From positions 62,001 through 126,000 of the forward strand of contig NZ_JAKZAI010000004.1 in NCBI RefSeq assembly GCF_023156235.1: a stretch of 64,000 nucleotides of DNA. Reading direction: 5' to 3'. Source of the stretch: Marinobacter goseongensis. GTDB lineage: Bacteria > Pseudomonadota > Gammaproteobacteria > Pseudomonadales > Oleiphilaceae. The position numbers and the translations under genes are program-made. Each line of letters opens with the position of its first letter. Positions within the stretch are counted from its first letter, which is position 1. The notes under the pieces are model-generated. The model was not told where the DNA came from and searched no databases. It was given only the letters and a program-made list of their open reading frames with translations. This document shows, one piece after another, positions 28,367-36,986 of this stretch.

Positions 28367-30727
28367 ATGGTTAGTCCGGGCATCGAACAGCGCAGACTCG
28401 CGGCGCTCGAGCGTTTGGGCATTCTCGATACCCCGCCGGAGGAGCGCTTCGAGCGGCTGACGCGCATCGCGCGCCAGTACTACCGGGTGAAAACCGCGCT
28501 GTTCTCGGTGATCGATTCCGAGCGCCAGTGGTTCAAGTCGCGGCAGGGCATGGAGCTGACGCAGAGCCCCCGTTCGGTGGCTTTTTGCGATTACGCCATC
28601 CAGCAGGACAAGCTGTTTCTGGTGGAAGACGCCACCAAGGACCCGCGCTTCTGCAAGAATCCCCTGGTTACCGGCAAGCCCCACATCCGCTTCTACGCCG
28701 GCATGCCGGTGCGTGAACCCAGTGGTTACAAAATCGGCACCCTGTGCATTATTGACGACAAACCCCGCCACTTCAGCGAGATCGATCTTGACGTGCTGCG
28801 GAGCCTGGCCAGCCTGGTGGAAGACGAGCTGGAGCGCGCCTTCCTCGCCTCGGACAAGAATGAGTATGTGCCGGTCGCCCACCTGAGCCGGGCCATTCAC
28901 CGCGCCCAGAACGTGTTCCTCACCAGTGAAAACGAACGAGCCGCCTTCGAGTTGATGCTCAGCGACCTGCTGGGCCTGACCGGCAGCCAGTTCGGCTTTA
29001 TCGGCGAAGTGCTGTATCGCGCCGATCGGCAGCCCTATTTGAAAATCGGTGCCATCACCAACATCGCCTGGAGCCCGGAGACCCAGGCGTTGTACCAGGA
29101 GGTTGAGCGACGGGGCCTGATTTTCGACCGCCTCGACAATGTCCTTGGCTTACCGATGGTGACCGGTGAGGTGATTGTCGCCAATGACCTGGCCACGGAT
29201 CCACGGCGCGGCGGGCTGCCCCCTGGGCATCCGCCGATCAGCGCGTACATCGGGATCCCGGTATTTTCCGGCGATCAACAGATCGGCCTGATCGGTCTTG
29301 CCAACCGCTTTGACGGCTACAAGACCCGGCTGGCGGAAGAGCTGGAGCCGCTGATGCAGACCGTGGGCAACCTGATCGAGCGCAAGCGCCTGTATCAGGA
29401 GAAGCGGGACCACCAGAAGAGCCTGGAACAGGCGGCCAACTACGATGCCCTCACCGGACTGCCCAACCGGCGCCGGCTGACGGAGCTGTTCGAGCAGGAG
29501 CTGTATGAGGCCAACCAACGCGATGGCCTGGTGTCGGTGTGTTTTATCGATCTGGACGGTTTCAAGGAAATCAACGACAAGCACGGCCATGCCGTCGGCG
29601 ACGCTGTACTGAAATCTGTGGCCGAGCGGCTGCTGGGTAGCGTACGTTCCCACGATGTGGTGGCGCGCCTGGGGGGCGACGAATTCGTAGCCATCCTGCG
29701 GGATGTGGACAACGAGAAGGTCTACGTCCGTCTGCTGGAGGCGATCCGCCAACCCATCAGCTACAAGCACCATGTGCTTCAGCTTTCCGGCAGCATGGGC
29801 GTCACCGTGTATCCCCATGACAACGCCGATGCCGACCTGCTGATCCGCCACGCCGATCAGGCCATGTACGCCGCCAAGGAAGCGGGCAAGAACAACTACA
29901 CGCTGTTCGACCTGGACACCCATTTCTCCCGCAAGGAGCGGGTCAAGGTCCTGGAACAGATTGATGGCGCCCTGAATCTAGGCCAGCTCGAGCTCTACTA
30001 TCAGCCCAAGATTAATTTCCGGGACCACTGTATTGCCGGCTTTGAGGCATTGATCCGCTGGAACCACCCCGAGGAAGGGCTGATGGGCCCGGGGCAGTTT
30101 CTCGAGCACATCGAATACACCGAGTACGCCCGCAGTGTCGGCAACTTTGTGCTGCGGGAAGCGGTCGCCCGGCTGCAGGCGTTTGACCAACAGGGATTAC
30201 CCTACACCCTGAGCGTCAACCTCAGCCCGTCCCACTTCCTGACGCCCGGTTTCGGCGACGATCTGGCCGGCGCGCTGGCAGACTGCCCACCGAACATCCG
30301 TCGCCGGCTTATTCTCGAAATTCTGGAAACCACCGCGCTGGATGACACCGACCGGGCAATGGAAAATCTGAGTGCCTGTCGTGAGCTCGGGGTGGAACTG
30401 TCGCTGGACGATTTCGGCACCGGCTATTCCTCGCTGGACCTGTTCCGCCGTCTGCCTGCAGAAGAGATCAAGATCGACCGCTCGTTCGTCCTGGACATGC
30501 TGGAGAATGCCGACAGCGGGATGATTGTCAGCGCCATTATCAGCCTCTCGAAAAGCTTCAAGCGCCGCCTGGTGGCGGAGGGGATCGAGTCGCCCGAGGT
30601 CGAGGCGCGGCTGATTGAGCTGGGCTGCGGGTTGGGCCAGGGCTTTCTCTACAGCCGGCCGCTGCCGCTGCAACAGGCTATGGATTGGGCCGCCAACTTC
30701 AGCTGGGATGACAGGACGATCCGATAG
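28367..30727 (+). CDS. GAF-GAF-GGDEF-EAL cyclic-di-GMP signalling protein
   Basis: 786 aa. Order: GAF 1 (about 20-160; FCDYAIQQDKLFLVEDATKD), GAF 2 (about 185-345; MVTGEVIVANDLATDPRRGG), GGDEF (about 360-520) and EAL (about 535-780). The cyclase site RLGGDEFVAIL is intact, with an I-site RSHD five residues before it. The EAL site is intact too: FEALIRW, NLSPSHF, EILETTA, DDFGTGYSSL, KIDRSFV, AEGIE. It could therefore make and break c-di-GMP, with cytosolic GAF sensors setting the balance; there are no membrane helices. ATG 28367 is preferred over 28361, as GGAG (28356-28359) is 7 bases from it. Confidence 0.94.
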   Translation: MVSPGIEQRRLAALERLGILDTPPEERFERLTRIARQYYRVKTALFSVIDSERQWFKSRQGMELTQSPRSVAFCDYAIQQDKLFLVEDATKDPRFCKNPLVTGKPHIRFYAGMPVREPSGYKIGTLCIIDDKPRHFSEIDLDVLRSLASLVEDELERAFLASDKNEYVPVAHLSRAIHRAQNVFLTSENERAAFELMLSDLLGLTGSQFGFIGEVLYRADRQPYLKIGAITNIAWSPETQALYQEVERRGLIFDRLDNVLGLPMVTGEVIVANDLATDPRRGGLPPGHPPISAYIGIPVFSGDQQIGLIGLANRFDGYKTRLAEELEPLMQTVGNLIERKRLYQEKRDHQKSLEQAANYDALTGLPNRRRLTELFEQELYEANQRDGLVSVCFIDLDGFKEINDKHGHAVGDAVLKSVAERLLGSVRSHDVVARLGGDEFVAILRDVDNEKVYVRLLEAIRQPISYKHHVLQLSGSMGVTVYPHDNADADLLIRHADQAMYAAKEAGKNNYTLFDLDTHFSRKERVKVLEQIDGALNLGQLELYYQPKINFRDHCIAGFEALIRWNHPEEGLMGPGQFLEHIEYTEYARSVGNFVLREAVARLQAFDQQGLPYTLSVNLSPSHFLTPGFGDDLAGALADCPPNIRRRLILEILETTALDDTDRAMENLSACRELGVELSLDDFGTGYSSLDLFRRLPAEEIKIDRSFVLDMLENADSGMIVSAIISLSKSFKRRLVAEGIESPEVEARLIELGCGLGQGFLYSRPLPLQQAMDWAANFSWDDRTIR

Positions 30728-30781
30728 ACTAAGCTTCGACGTATTCCCTAACCCCACAACAACCAACCATGGAGAACACCA

Positions 30782-31153
30782 ATGATCGGATACGTCACCC
30801 TCGGCGTCAGCGATATGGCGAAGGCGAAGCAGTTCTACAGCGACCTGCTTGGCGATCTGGGCGCGAAAATACTGCTGGACATGGAGCGCATCGCGTTTAT
30901 CGGCAAGAACATGGGATCGCCCATGCTGGCGGTGTGCAAGCCGTTCAATGGCGAGCCGAATCACCCGGGCAATGGCAATATGCTGGCGATCCAGCCGGGC
31001 TCCAAGGAAGCGGTAGATGCTCACTATCACAAGGCCATCGAGCTGGGCGCGACCTGCGACGGCGAACCGGGGCAGCGCATTCCCAACCAGTTCTACGGGG
31101 CCTATGTGAAGGATCCGGACGGCAACAAGCTGGCGTTCTTCCACTTCGGCTGA
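30782..31153 (+). CDS. VOC (glyoxalase/bleomycin resistance) family protein
   Basis: 123 aa, one VOC module of two beta-alpha-beta-beta-beta units: MIGYVTLGVSDMAKAKQFYS at the start and YGAYVKDPDGNKLAFFHFG at the end. The pattern is that of glyoxalase-like proteins with unknown substrate, probably a small metal-dependent enzyme acting as a dimer. GGAGAACACCA precedes ATG 30782. It follows the GGDEF-EAL gene by 54 bases and ends at a strong terminator. Confidence 0.9.
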   Translation: MIGYVTLGVSDMAKAKQFYSDLLGDLGAKILLDMERIAFIGKNMGSPMLAVCKPFNGEPNHPGNGNMLAIQPGSKEAVDAHYHKAIELGATCDGEPGQRIPNQFYGAYVKDPDGNKLAFFHFG

Positions 31154-31159
31154 TACCGG

Positions 31160-31183
31160 TGGCCCTCTCCGAGGGCCAGTTTT
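31160..31183 (+). terminator. Intrinsic terminator after the VOC gene
   Basis: TGGCCCTC (31160-31167), loop TCC, GAGGGCCA (31171-31178), then GTTTT. A perfect 8-bp stem starting 6 bases after the stop. Confidence 0.85.
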
Positions 31184-31281
31184 CGGGGTTACTGGAAATA
31201 TTGTTGCCGTCCAGATACATTTTCTATGGTAGCGTCAACAGGATCAGGGTGAACAATCACCCTCCAGCCACGGAAAAGGCT

Positions 31282-32004
31282 ATGCCAGATACACCGATTC
31301 ACCCCGACCAGAACCATGTGCTGGCAGCTCTGCCAGACAGTGCCAAAACGCGGATCTTTCCAAAGCTCAAACGCGTGGAACTGGACCTGGGTGACGTCAT
31401 TTACGAGTCCGGCCAGTCCATCGAATTTGTTTATTTCCCGACGAATTGCATCATTTCACTGCTGTATGTGATGCTTAATGGCGCCTCTGCGGAAATTTCG
31501 GTGGTTGGCAACGAGGGTCTGGCGGGTATTGCGGTGTTCATGGGCGGGGAAAGTACGCCGACCCGAACGATCGTACAGAGCAAAGGCGTTGCCTACCGCA
31601 TGCCCTCCACCGAACTCAAACTGGAGTTCAACAACCACGCCGAAGTGCGCATGCTGATGCTGCGTTACACCCAGGCGCTGATTACCCAGATGTCCCAGAC
31701 GGCGGTGTGCAACCGCCACCACTCAATCGATCAGCAGCTGTGTCGTTGGCTGCTGTTGTCCCTCGACCGCCTTCCGGGCAACCAGCTGACCATGACCCAG
31801 GAGCTGATCGCCAATATGCTGGGCGTGCGCCGCGAGGGTGTCACCGAGGCCGCGGGCAAACTGCAAAAACTGGGGGTCATCGATTACCATCGCGGCCACA
31901 TCGATGTGCTTGACCGCGCCAAACTCGAAACCCTGTGTTGCGAGTGCTATGGCGTGGTCAAGCGGGAAACCGAGCGCCTGACCACCGACAAAATCCACTA
32001 CTAG
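31282..32004 (+). CDS. Crp/Fnr family transcriptional regulator
   Basis: 240 aa. An N-terminal cyclic-nucleotide-binding-like barrel (about 20-140; LDLGDVIYESGQSIEFVYFP, VVGNEGLAGIAVFMGGES) is followed by a C-terminal winged helix (about 165-225; LTMTQELIANMLGVRREGVT). It lacks an N-terminal Cys cluster, so it is not an Fnr-type oxygen sensor, and the classical cAMP pocket is not well matched; the ligand is unknown. ATG 31282 has AAGG upstream; the longer frame back to 30769 is a shadow. A possible promoter is TTGTTG (31201) with TATGGT (31225), spacer 18. Its stop overlaps that of the convergent PAS-GGDEF gene by 4 bases. Confidence 0.88.
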   Translation: MPDTPIHPDQNHVLAALPDSAKTRIFPKLKRVELDLGDVIYESGQSIEFVYFPTNCIISLLYVMLNGASAEISVVGNEGLAGIAVFMGGESTPTRTIVQSKGVAYRMPSTELKLEFNNHAEVRMLMLRYTQALITQMSQTAVCNRHHSIDQQLCRWLLLSLDRLPGNQLTMTQELIANMLGVRREGVTEAAGKLQKLGVIDYHRGHIDVLDRAKLETLCCECYGVVKRETERLTTDKIHY

Positions 32005-33368
32005 ATCGGACGGTCAAGGCCCGTTGGCACCACCAGACCTCCCACCTCGGGCTGGCGGTTCAGGATCTTGACCCGGTACATGGCGTTGTCGGCTTTTGCC
32101 AGCAGGTCCACCGCCGTTTCTCCGTTATCCGGGTACACACTCACCCCGATACTGAGCCGCAGCACTACTTCCTGCCCGGCGATCATCATCGGTGTGGCAA
32201 CCACCTCGCGGATCTTGTCCGCCACCGCAAATGCATGGTCGGGCTCGTTAATCTCGCTCAGCAGAACCACGAACTCGTCGCCGCCATAGCGGCAGATCGT
32301 GTCAGTGGTGCGCACACAGTCTCTCAGTTTACCCGCCAACGCCGTCAGAATAAGGTCGCCGCTGTTGTGACCGAGGGCATCGTTGATGCCCTTGAAATTA
32401 TCAAGATCGATAAACAGCAGCCCCATCTGCTTGTCGTGCCGCCGCGCCAAGGCCAGCGCCTGCTCGAAACGCTCATCAAACGCCGTACGGTTGTGTAGAC
32501 CGGTCAGCGCGTCATGGCTGGCCAGGTGCGCCATGCGCGCGGTGGTTTCCCGGGAAAAACGGGCATCGTGAAACACGATCACCGCACCCACCACCACTCC
32601 ATGGCGGTTATGAATCGGGGCCGCGGAATCCTCGATCGCCAGTTCTATACCGTCCTTGGCCACCAGCAGGGCGTTCGATTCCAACGCCACAATGCTGTCG
32701 GACTGAATGGCTCGCCGCGCAGGATCCGGTTTCGATTGGTGGGTACTGGCATCCACCACGCGGAAAATCTCGCTCAGCGGCCGACCGACAGCCTCATGAC
32801 GGCTGAACCCGGTCAGGGTCTCGGCCACCACGTTCATATAGGACACCCGTCCGTCCATGTCAGTGCTCAACACCGCATCACCTATCGAGTCCAGGGTTAC
32901 CTGAGCCCGCTCTTTTTCCTCGTACAACTGCTCCTCAGCGTTTTTGCCCGCCCGCTCGTAGGCCTTGTAGGTGGTGATGTCCTCAACGGTGTGAACGTAG
33001 CCGTCTGCGGGGGTGTTGTCGGTGAGCAGTGCGGCGTTGTGGCGGGTCCAGATCACCTCGCCGTTGGCCCGTTTCAGCCGTGCCTCGGTCAGGAACGGGG
33101 TTTGCCCCCGTACGGCGGCCTGCCAGTGCCGCAGCGCTTTTTCGTGATCCAGCGGGTGAATCACCGCGGTCCAGTGCGATCCGATCAGCTCTTCGCCAGA
33201 CCAGCCGCAGAGGCGCTGATAGGCGACATTGCTGTACAGGCATTTGCCGTCCTGATCGGTCATCAGGATGGCCATGGGCAAAGCATCACTGAGGGGGACG
33301 CCCCTGCCCGGACCGCTACTGACTTGCTTGTCAGCCGCCGCGGGGAAAAAGTCGCGATATCGCAACAT
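32001..33368 (-). CDS. PAS-PAS-GGDEF diguanylate cyclase
   Basis: 455 aa. PAS 1 (about 25-140; LMTDQDGKCLYSNVAYQRLC), PAS 2 (about 155-270; DSIGDAVLSTDMDGRVSYMN) and GGDEF (about 285-440). The active site RYGGDEFVVLL is intact, preceded by an I-site RTTD, so it should make c-di-GMP and be product-inhibited. There are no membrane helices. AGGGAG lies 7 bases before ATG 33368, three bases after the OmpA-gene stop, so it is the third gene of an operon DUF4398 lipoprotein / OmpA / GGDEF that may connect envelope state with c-di-GMP. That link is inference. Confidence 0.92.
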   Translation of the reverse strand: MLRYRDFFPAAADKQVSSGPGRGVPLSDALPMAILMTDQDGKCLYSNVAYQRLCGWSGEELIGSHWTAVIHPLDHEKALRHWQAAVRGQTPFLTEARLKRANGEVIWTRHNAALLTDNTPADGYVHTVEDITTYKAYERAGKNAEEQLYEEKERAQVTLDSIGDAVLSTDMDGRVSYMNVVAETLTGFSRHEAVGRPLSEIFRVVDASTHQSKPDPARRAIQSDSIVALESNALLVAKDGIELAIEDSAAPIHNRHGVVVGAVIVFHDARFSRETTARMAHLASHDALTGLHNRTAFDERFEQALALARRHDKQMGLLFIDLDNFKGINDALGHNSGDLILTALAGKLRDCVRTTDTICRYGGDEFVVLLSEINEPDHAFAVADKIREVVATPMMIAGQEVVLRLSIGVSVYPDNGETAVDLLAKADNAMYRVKILNRQPEVGGLVVPTGLDRPI

Positions 33369-33371
33369 GCA

Positions 33372-34238
33372 TTACTCCCTGTTTTCGATGATGACTTCAA
33401 CGCGTCGGTTCTGCTGGCGACCGGTTGCGTTGTCGTTGTTGGCAATGGGTCGCTCATAACCGAATCCCGACACCGTCAGCCGCTGGCTGTCGATACCACG
33501 ACCGGTCAGAAAACGCCGCACCGATTCAGCCCTCTGCCGCGACAGATTCTGATTGAACTGGGCGCTGCCGACGTTATCGGTGTGGCCCTCAATTAACACC
33601 TGGCGATCCGGGTACTGGTCGAGGAAATGCACCAGGTTTTCCAGGTTCCGATTCGAGCCCCCCTGGATCTCGGCGCTGCCGGTGGCAAACAGCACATCCC
33701 CCAGTGTCAGCACCAGTCCGCGTTCGGTGGCCTCGGCTTCGAGGGTATCGATCTGCCGTTGCAACTCCTCCGCCTCGAGAGCGGATTGGGCAGCCGCACC
33801 CGCCTCTGAACGACGGGCTTGCTGTGCGTCGGCGTGGGCGCGGTCTGCTTCCAGGGTTCGTGCCGCCAGCCTGGCTGCATCACGTTCCTCGCCGAGGCGC
33901 GTCCGGTCTGCTTCCATCAACCGGGTTTTGCCTTTGGCGCGGGCAATTTCCACCATCCGGTCGGCCATGTAGACCCGGTAGGCGGCCAGTGCCTCCTCGT
34001 CGCTGTCCAGTGGCTGCTCGGCAAGCTCTACCGCCGCTTGCGCGTCACGCAATTCGATGCGGGCATGGGTCATCATGTCCGGGTTCTGCTGCAGCTCGGT
34101 TAACTTGGCCCGCACATCCTCGGCACCTTCAGGACTGGTGGGCCCGGTGGCACAGGCGGTTAACAGAACCGATGCCAGCACCACCGCGGTGGCGGCTTTC
34201 CGGCCCGAAGCCGGCTTAAAGATCGCTAAGGTCATCAT
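33372..34238 (-). CDS. OmpA family lipoprotein
   Basis: 288 aa. Signal peptide with lipobox (VVLASVLLTACATG, Cys29 lipidated). A helical, Ala/Glu/Arg-rich coiled coil runs from about 60 to 165 and includes a DUF4398-like part. The C-terminal OmpA-like peptidoglycan-binding domain spans about 175-285 (FATGSAEIQGGSNRNLENLV, IEGHTDNVGS, LSRQRAESVRRFL, NRRVEVIIEN). It would tie the outer membrane to the cell wall. The start ATG overlaps the stop of the preceding gene (ATGA), and the GGDEF gene follows three bases after its own stop. Confidence 0.92.
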   Translation of the reverse strand: MMTLAIFKPASGRKAATAVVLASVLLTACATGPTSPEGAEDVRAKLTELQQNPDMMTHARIELRDAQAAVELAEQPLDSDEEALAAYRVYMADRMVEIARAKGKTRLMEADRTRLGEERDAARLAARTLEADRAHADAQQARRSEAGAAAQSALEAEELQRQIDTLEAEATERGLVLTLGDVLFATGSAEIQGGSNRNLENLVHFLDQYPDRQVLIEGHTDNVGSAQFNQNLSRQRAESVRRFLTGRGIDSQRLTVSGFGYERPIANNDNATGRQQNRRVEVIIENRE

Positions 34239-34636
34239 TGCTGCTCTCCCTGGCGCTGCATTTCTTCATCCAACGCCTCGGCGCCACGCCCCATTTCACG
34301 ATTGATCGCGGCCGCTTTTGCCGCTTCGGTTCTTGCGATCGCAAGTTCCGCCGCCAACCGGGCCTGCTTTGCCAAGCGGTCGGCTTCCACCATGCGCTCT
34401 GCCTCGACAGCGCTATCCGCTGCCGTCAGATGACGGTTTGCCTCTTCCAGCTCTGCCCCGGCGTAACGCCGTGCTTCGGCCTGTTCGGCGGTGGCAATGG
34501 TCTCCTTGGCCATATTCAGCGACTCGGTCGGCGGCAATGGGGCAGACGCACAGGCGACGAGGGTGAGGGTGGCCAGCAACACCGTGGCAGAGAGACCGAT
34601 ACGTTCAACGGCTCGCCGGATCATGTGTGTGTTCAT
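34235..34636 (-). CDS. DUF4398 domain lipoprotein
   Basis: 133 aa. Lipoprotein signal with lipobox LTLVACAS, then an acidic helical domain (TESLNMAKETIATAEQAEAR; HLTAADSAVEAERMVEADRL) typical of DUF4398 proteins, which usually sit before an OmpA-like gene, as here. Function unknown, probably periplasmic coiled coil. ATG 34636 has no clear Shine-Dalgarno; ATG 34624 is an alternative. Only 63 bases separate it from the mobile element, so the element may have replaced or modified the upstream promoter. Confidence 0.85.
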   Translation of the reverse strand: MNTHMIRRAVERIGLSATVLLATLTLVACASAPLPPTESLNMAKETIATAEQAEARRYAGAELEEANRHLTAADSAVEAERMVEADRLAKQARLAAELAIARTEAAKAAAINREMGRGAEALDEEMQRQGEQQ

Positions 34637-34699
34637 AACATTACGTCCGGTAGTAACATGATATAAGTAGGTAAGTTACTGTATTTGTGCGATATTCCA

Positions 34700-35143
34700 T
34701 CATGTATCACTTTTCGGTTTTTTAGTAGGAAAAACGACCACTTTTTTGCTCTCCGCGATGGCGCGCAAACGCTGATTCTCGGCCTCCAACGTCGCCAGTT
34801 CAGATGCCATGTCCTGGTTGAGTTCGCGGGAGCGGATGTGCTCTTGTCGCAGCGCCGTGTACTTGGCCCGCAGCTCCTTCAGGGCGGCGTTCTTCTCGTC
34901 GCGCTGGGCCCTGGCAGCCTTGTTGCCCGCCTCCCGGATACGCTCCGCCAGGCCGGGGTGATTGTTATGAATGGTCGCCCGGCTCACGCCGGCCTCCTCC
35001 GCCACGGACTTGATGCTGAGCTTGCGGCCAGGCTTCACCACCTTTGGGCGACCCTTTTCGATCCGCAAGATGGCCTGGCGAATGGCTTTTGCCGTCAGCT
35101 CACCTCGCGTCGGAGTGGGAGTGCTCGTTTCAGGTTGCGACAT
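34700..35143 (-). CDS. TnpC-like HTH/coiled-coil accessory protein of the element
   Basis: 147 aa. Residues 40-75 (KLSIKSVAEEAGVSRATIHN) form a TetR-like helix-turn-helix; 80-135 are a charged coiled coil (ALKELRAKYTALRQEHIRSR, ELATLEAENQRLRAI). Size, fold and position after two large recombinases fit the TnpC protein of Tn554-type transposons, an orientation or accessory factor. The start overlaps the 618-aa recombinase by 14 bases and GAGGAG lies upstream. The assignment is by architecture and context only. Confidence 0.65.
   Translation of the reverse strand: MSQPETSTPTPTRGELTAKAIRQAILRIEKGRPKVVKPGRKLSIKSVAEEAGVSRATIHNNHPGLAERIREAGNKAARAQRDEKNAALKELRAKYTALRQEHIRSRELNQDMASELATLEAENQRLRAIAESKKVVVFPTKKPKSDT
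34701..34712. repeat. Left copy of the 12-bp direct repeat (candidate att core)
   Basis: CATGTATCACTT. It overlaps the stop codon of the small element gene (34700-34702), so the last codons of that gene are part of the putative recombination site. Flank: TCCAT immediately upstream. Confidence 0.5.
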
Positions 35144-36986
35144 CGTCCAACTCCTCTTCTGATGCCCCGAGATCGGTCAAAACCTTTCGACACCGCTGAA
35201 GGTCACGCTCGACCCGCTCCTGCCCACCGGGGCCAATGTCGGGCAACTGGCGGAGTTCGATCTGCTGGGCGTAGATGCCCTGCCAGACGGGCTTTCTCGA
35301 CTCGCCAATGATGGCGTTGCCACAGTCGCCGCAACGAGTCTTCTCTGCGCCCTGACCACCGTTGCACCCGCCGGTATCGGCGGTACACCAGGCCACGCCG
35401 GTGGCCCGAATGTGCACCAAGGGGCTGAGCGTTTTTGCCATGTCGGCGCGGTCATGCTTGGTCGCCACCGCTTTGCTCTTGGCGCGAAAGGCGCGGACGG
35501 GCTCGGCAGCGCCGCCCGCAAGAATCGCATCCGGCTCCAGCCAGTGTTCCAGCAAGTCCGTCTTGATGCCCAGCGCGGCCAGGCCGATCTCGTCGTAGAG
35601 TTCGGCGTCCTGCTGACGGTTCATCGCGTACAGGCCAGTCATGTCCAGCGACCAGTGCTTGAAGTGATCGCGCAGGTAGCGCAAGTCACCGAAGGCGCTG
35701 TGGGCCGCATAGACCGCGAAGGTGCGGCGAAACTGATGCGGGGCGAAGTGCCAATCCAAGCCGCATTGGGCAGCAAACGCATTGAGGCGATCGATGACAG
35801 AAATGGTGGATAGCGTGCCAATCCGATTGTTCTTTTTTTGTTGTACGGCCAAAAACAGCCGGGAAGCATGCTCGCTCAATCGCGTGATGGCCGGGTCGCG
35901 CGGATTGGCAGCGCGCAGTTCGGCAATGGTCTGTGTCAGCCGCGCTTGCAGCGGACTCGCCAGCCGTTCGGCGACGGCAATCGCGCGATGGGTGAGTTCA
36001 GCCACCAGCCAGTCACACGGGCCAGCGCCCGTCTTGTAGGACACGCCCCGCATCCAGTGGTATCGGTCCCCGTAATCGCCCTCTTTCGTAGCGGTGCACC
36101 CGGTTTCGAGCGAGCACAGCTCCGAGACGCGGATGCCGCTGGTGACCAAAATGATAACCATGCAAGCAGATTGGAGGTCGCGGGCCGCCGAGTTGGCTTC
36201 ACCAAGGCTCCAGCCCTGCTTGTTGGCTCGATTCAGCCGCTCCGTTCTGTCTAGCCCATGTGCCGCCCAGGCCTGAATCTGCTCCCAACGATCGATGATG
36301 TCATCGGCCCGATCCAGCCAGTCCACGGCGGATTGGAACAGCGGACCCAGCACATCATCCGGAATGATCGTCGTCTTGGCTTCCTGACGATAAGGGTTGC
36401 CTTGCCCCGTCAGTCCCGCCAGGTGCTTGGCCGAGGACTCCGGCCAGGGGGGCGGCATCGGATCAGCCGTGTGTTGGCTGAGAATCTGGAGGTTTTCAAC
36501 GGCCACCAATCGGGAGACCAGGGCATTCGCCGACAACGGCTCACCCTTGCGGCTTTTCAAGCTCCGGCAGAAGTCCACATATTGCTGCGCGACCAGCGGC
36601 GTGACCTCGCTAAGCCGTCCAATGCCGCGATCATCCAGCCAGGTGAGGTAGGAAGCGGCGCGCTGCATCAAGTTGTGGATTGTGCTCCCCTTGGGTCGGC
36701 CGCGCCCCTCAATGCCAGCCAGCATGTAGTGCGCCACGCAGGTCCGTAGCACGCCCCGAAAGACCGGCGGCACCCGGTCGAAGTTCAGCTTCTTTTGGTT
36801 GTCTTTCTTGCCGGCGGCGAAGAGGGCATCGGGCAGCGTCCAGACGGGGTCGCCATAGCGGCTCAGGACGTGGTAGCTGCCATCATCCAGACGCATGCCG
36901 GTGATGATGACGCCGGGATCGGGTTCGCCCGTCTCGGCGCCCTGGAGCGCCTTGAGCTGCTCTGCGCGGAAGGCGGCTTCATTCAT
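35130..36986 (-). CDS. Tyrosine recombinase/integrase, third of the trio (618 aa)
   Basis: A C-terminal phage-integrase-type catalytic domain follows an N-terminal SAM-like DNA-binding region (LMQRAASYLTWLDDRGIGRL). The catalytic set is recognisable: VTSGIRVSELCSLETGC (Arg I), PHQFRRTFAVYAAHS (HxxR) and RDHFKHWSLDMTGLYAM (His and Tyr). The last 110 residues are Cys-rich (WCTADTGGC, CGDCGNAIIG) and may bind zinc, as in TnpB of Tn554. It begins with ATG 36986, overlapping the previous stop (ATGA), with GGAGGG six bases upstream. Function: strand exchange for element movement, together with the other two. Confidence 0.9.
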   Translation of the reverse strand: MNEAAFRAEQLKALQGAETGEPDPGVIITGMRLDDGSYHVLSRYGDPVWTLPDALFAAGKKDNQKKLNFDRVPPVFRGVLRTCVAHYMLAGIEGRGRPKGSTIHNLMQRAASYLTWLDDRGIGRLSEVTPLVAQQYVDFCRSLKSRKGEPLSANALVSRLVAVENLQILSQHTADPMPPPWPESSAKHLAGLTGQGNPYRQEAKTTIIPDDVLGPLFQSAVDWLDRADDIIDRWEQIQAWAAHGLDRTERLNRANKQGWSLGEANSAARDLQSACMVIILVTSGIRVSELCSLETGCTATKEGDYGDRYHWMRGVSYKTGAGPCDWLVAELTHRAIAVAERLASPLQARLTQTIAELRAANPRDPAITRLSEHASRLFLAVQQKKNNRIGTLSTISVIDRLNAFAAQCGLDWHFAPHQFRRTFAVYAAHSAFGDLRYLRDHFKHWSLDMTGLYAMNRQQDAELYDEIGLAALGIKTDLLEHWLEPDAILAGGAAEPVRAFRAKSKAVATKHDRADMAKTLSPLVHIRATGVAWCTADTGGCNGGQGAEKTRCGDCGNAIIGESRKPVWQGIYAQQIELRQLPDIGPGGQERVERDLQRCRKVLTDLGASEEELDDVAT

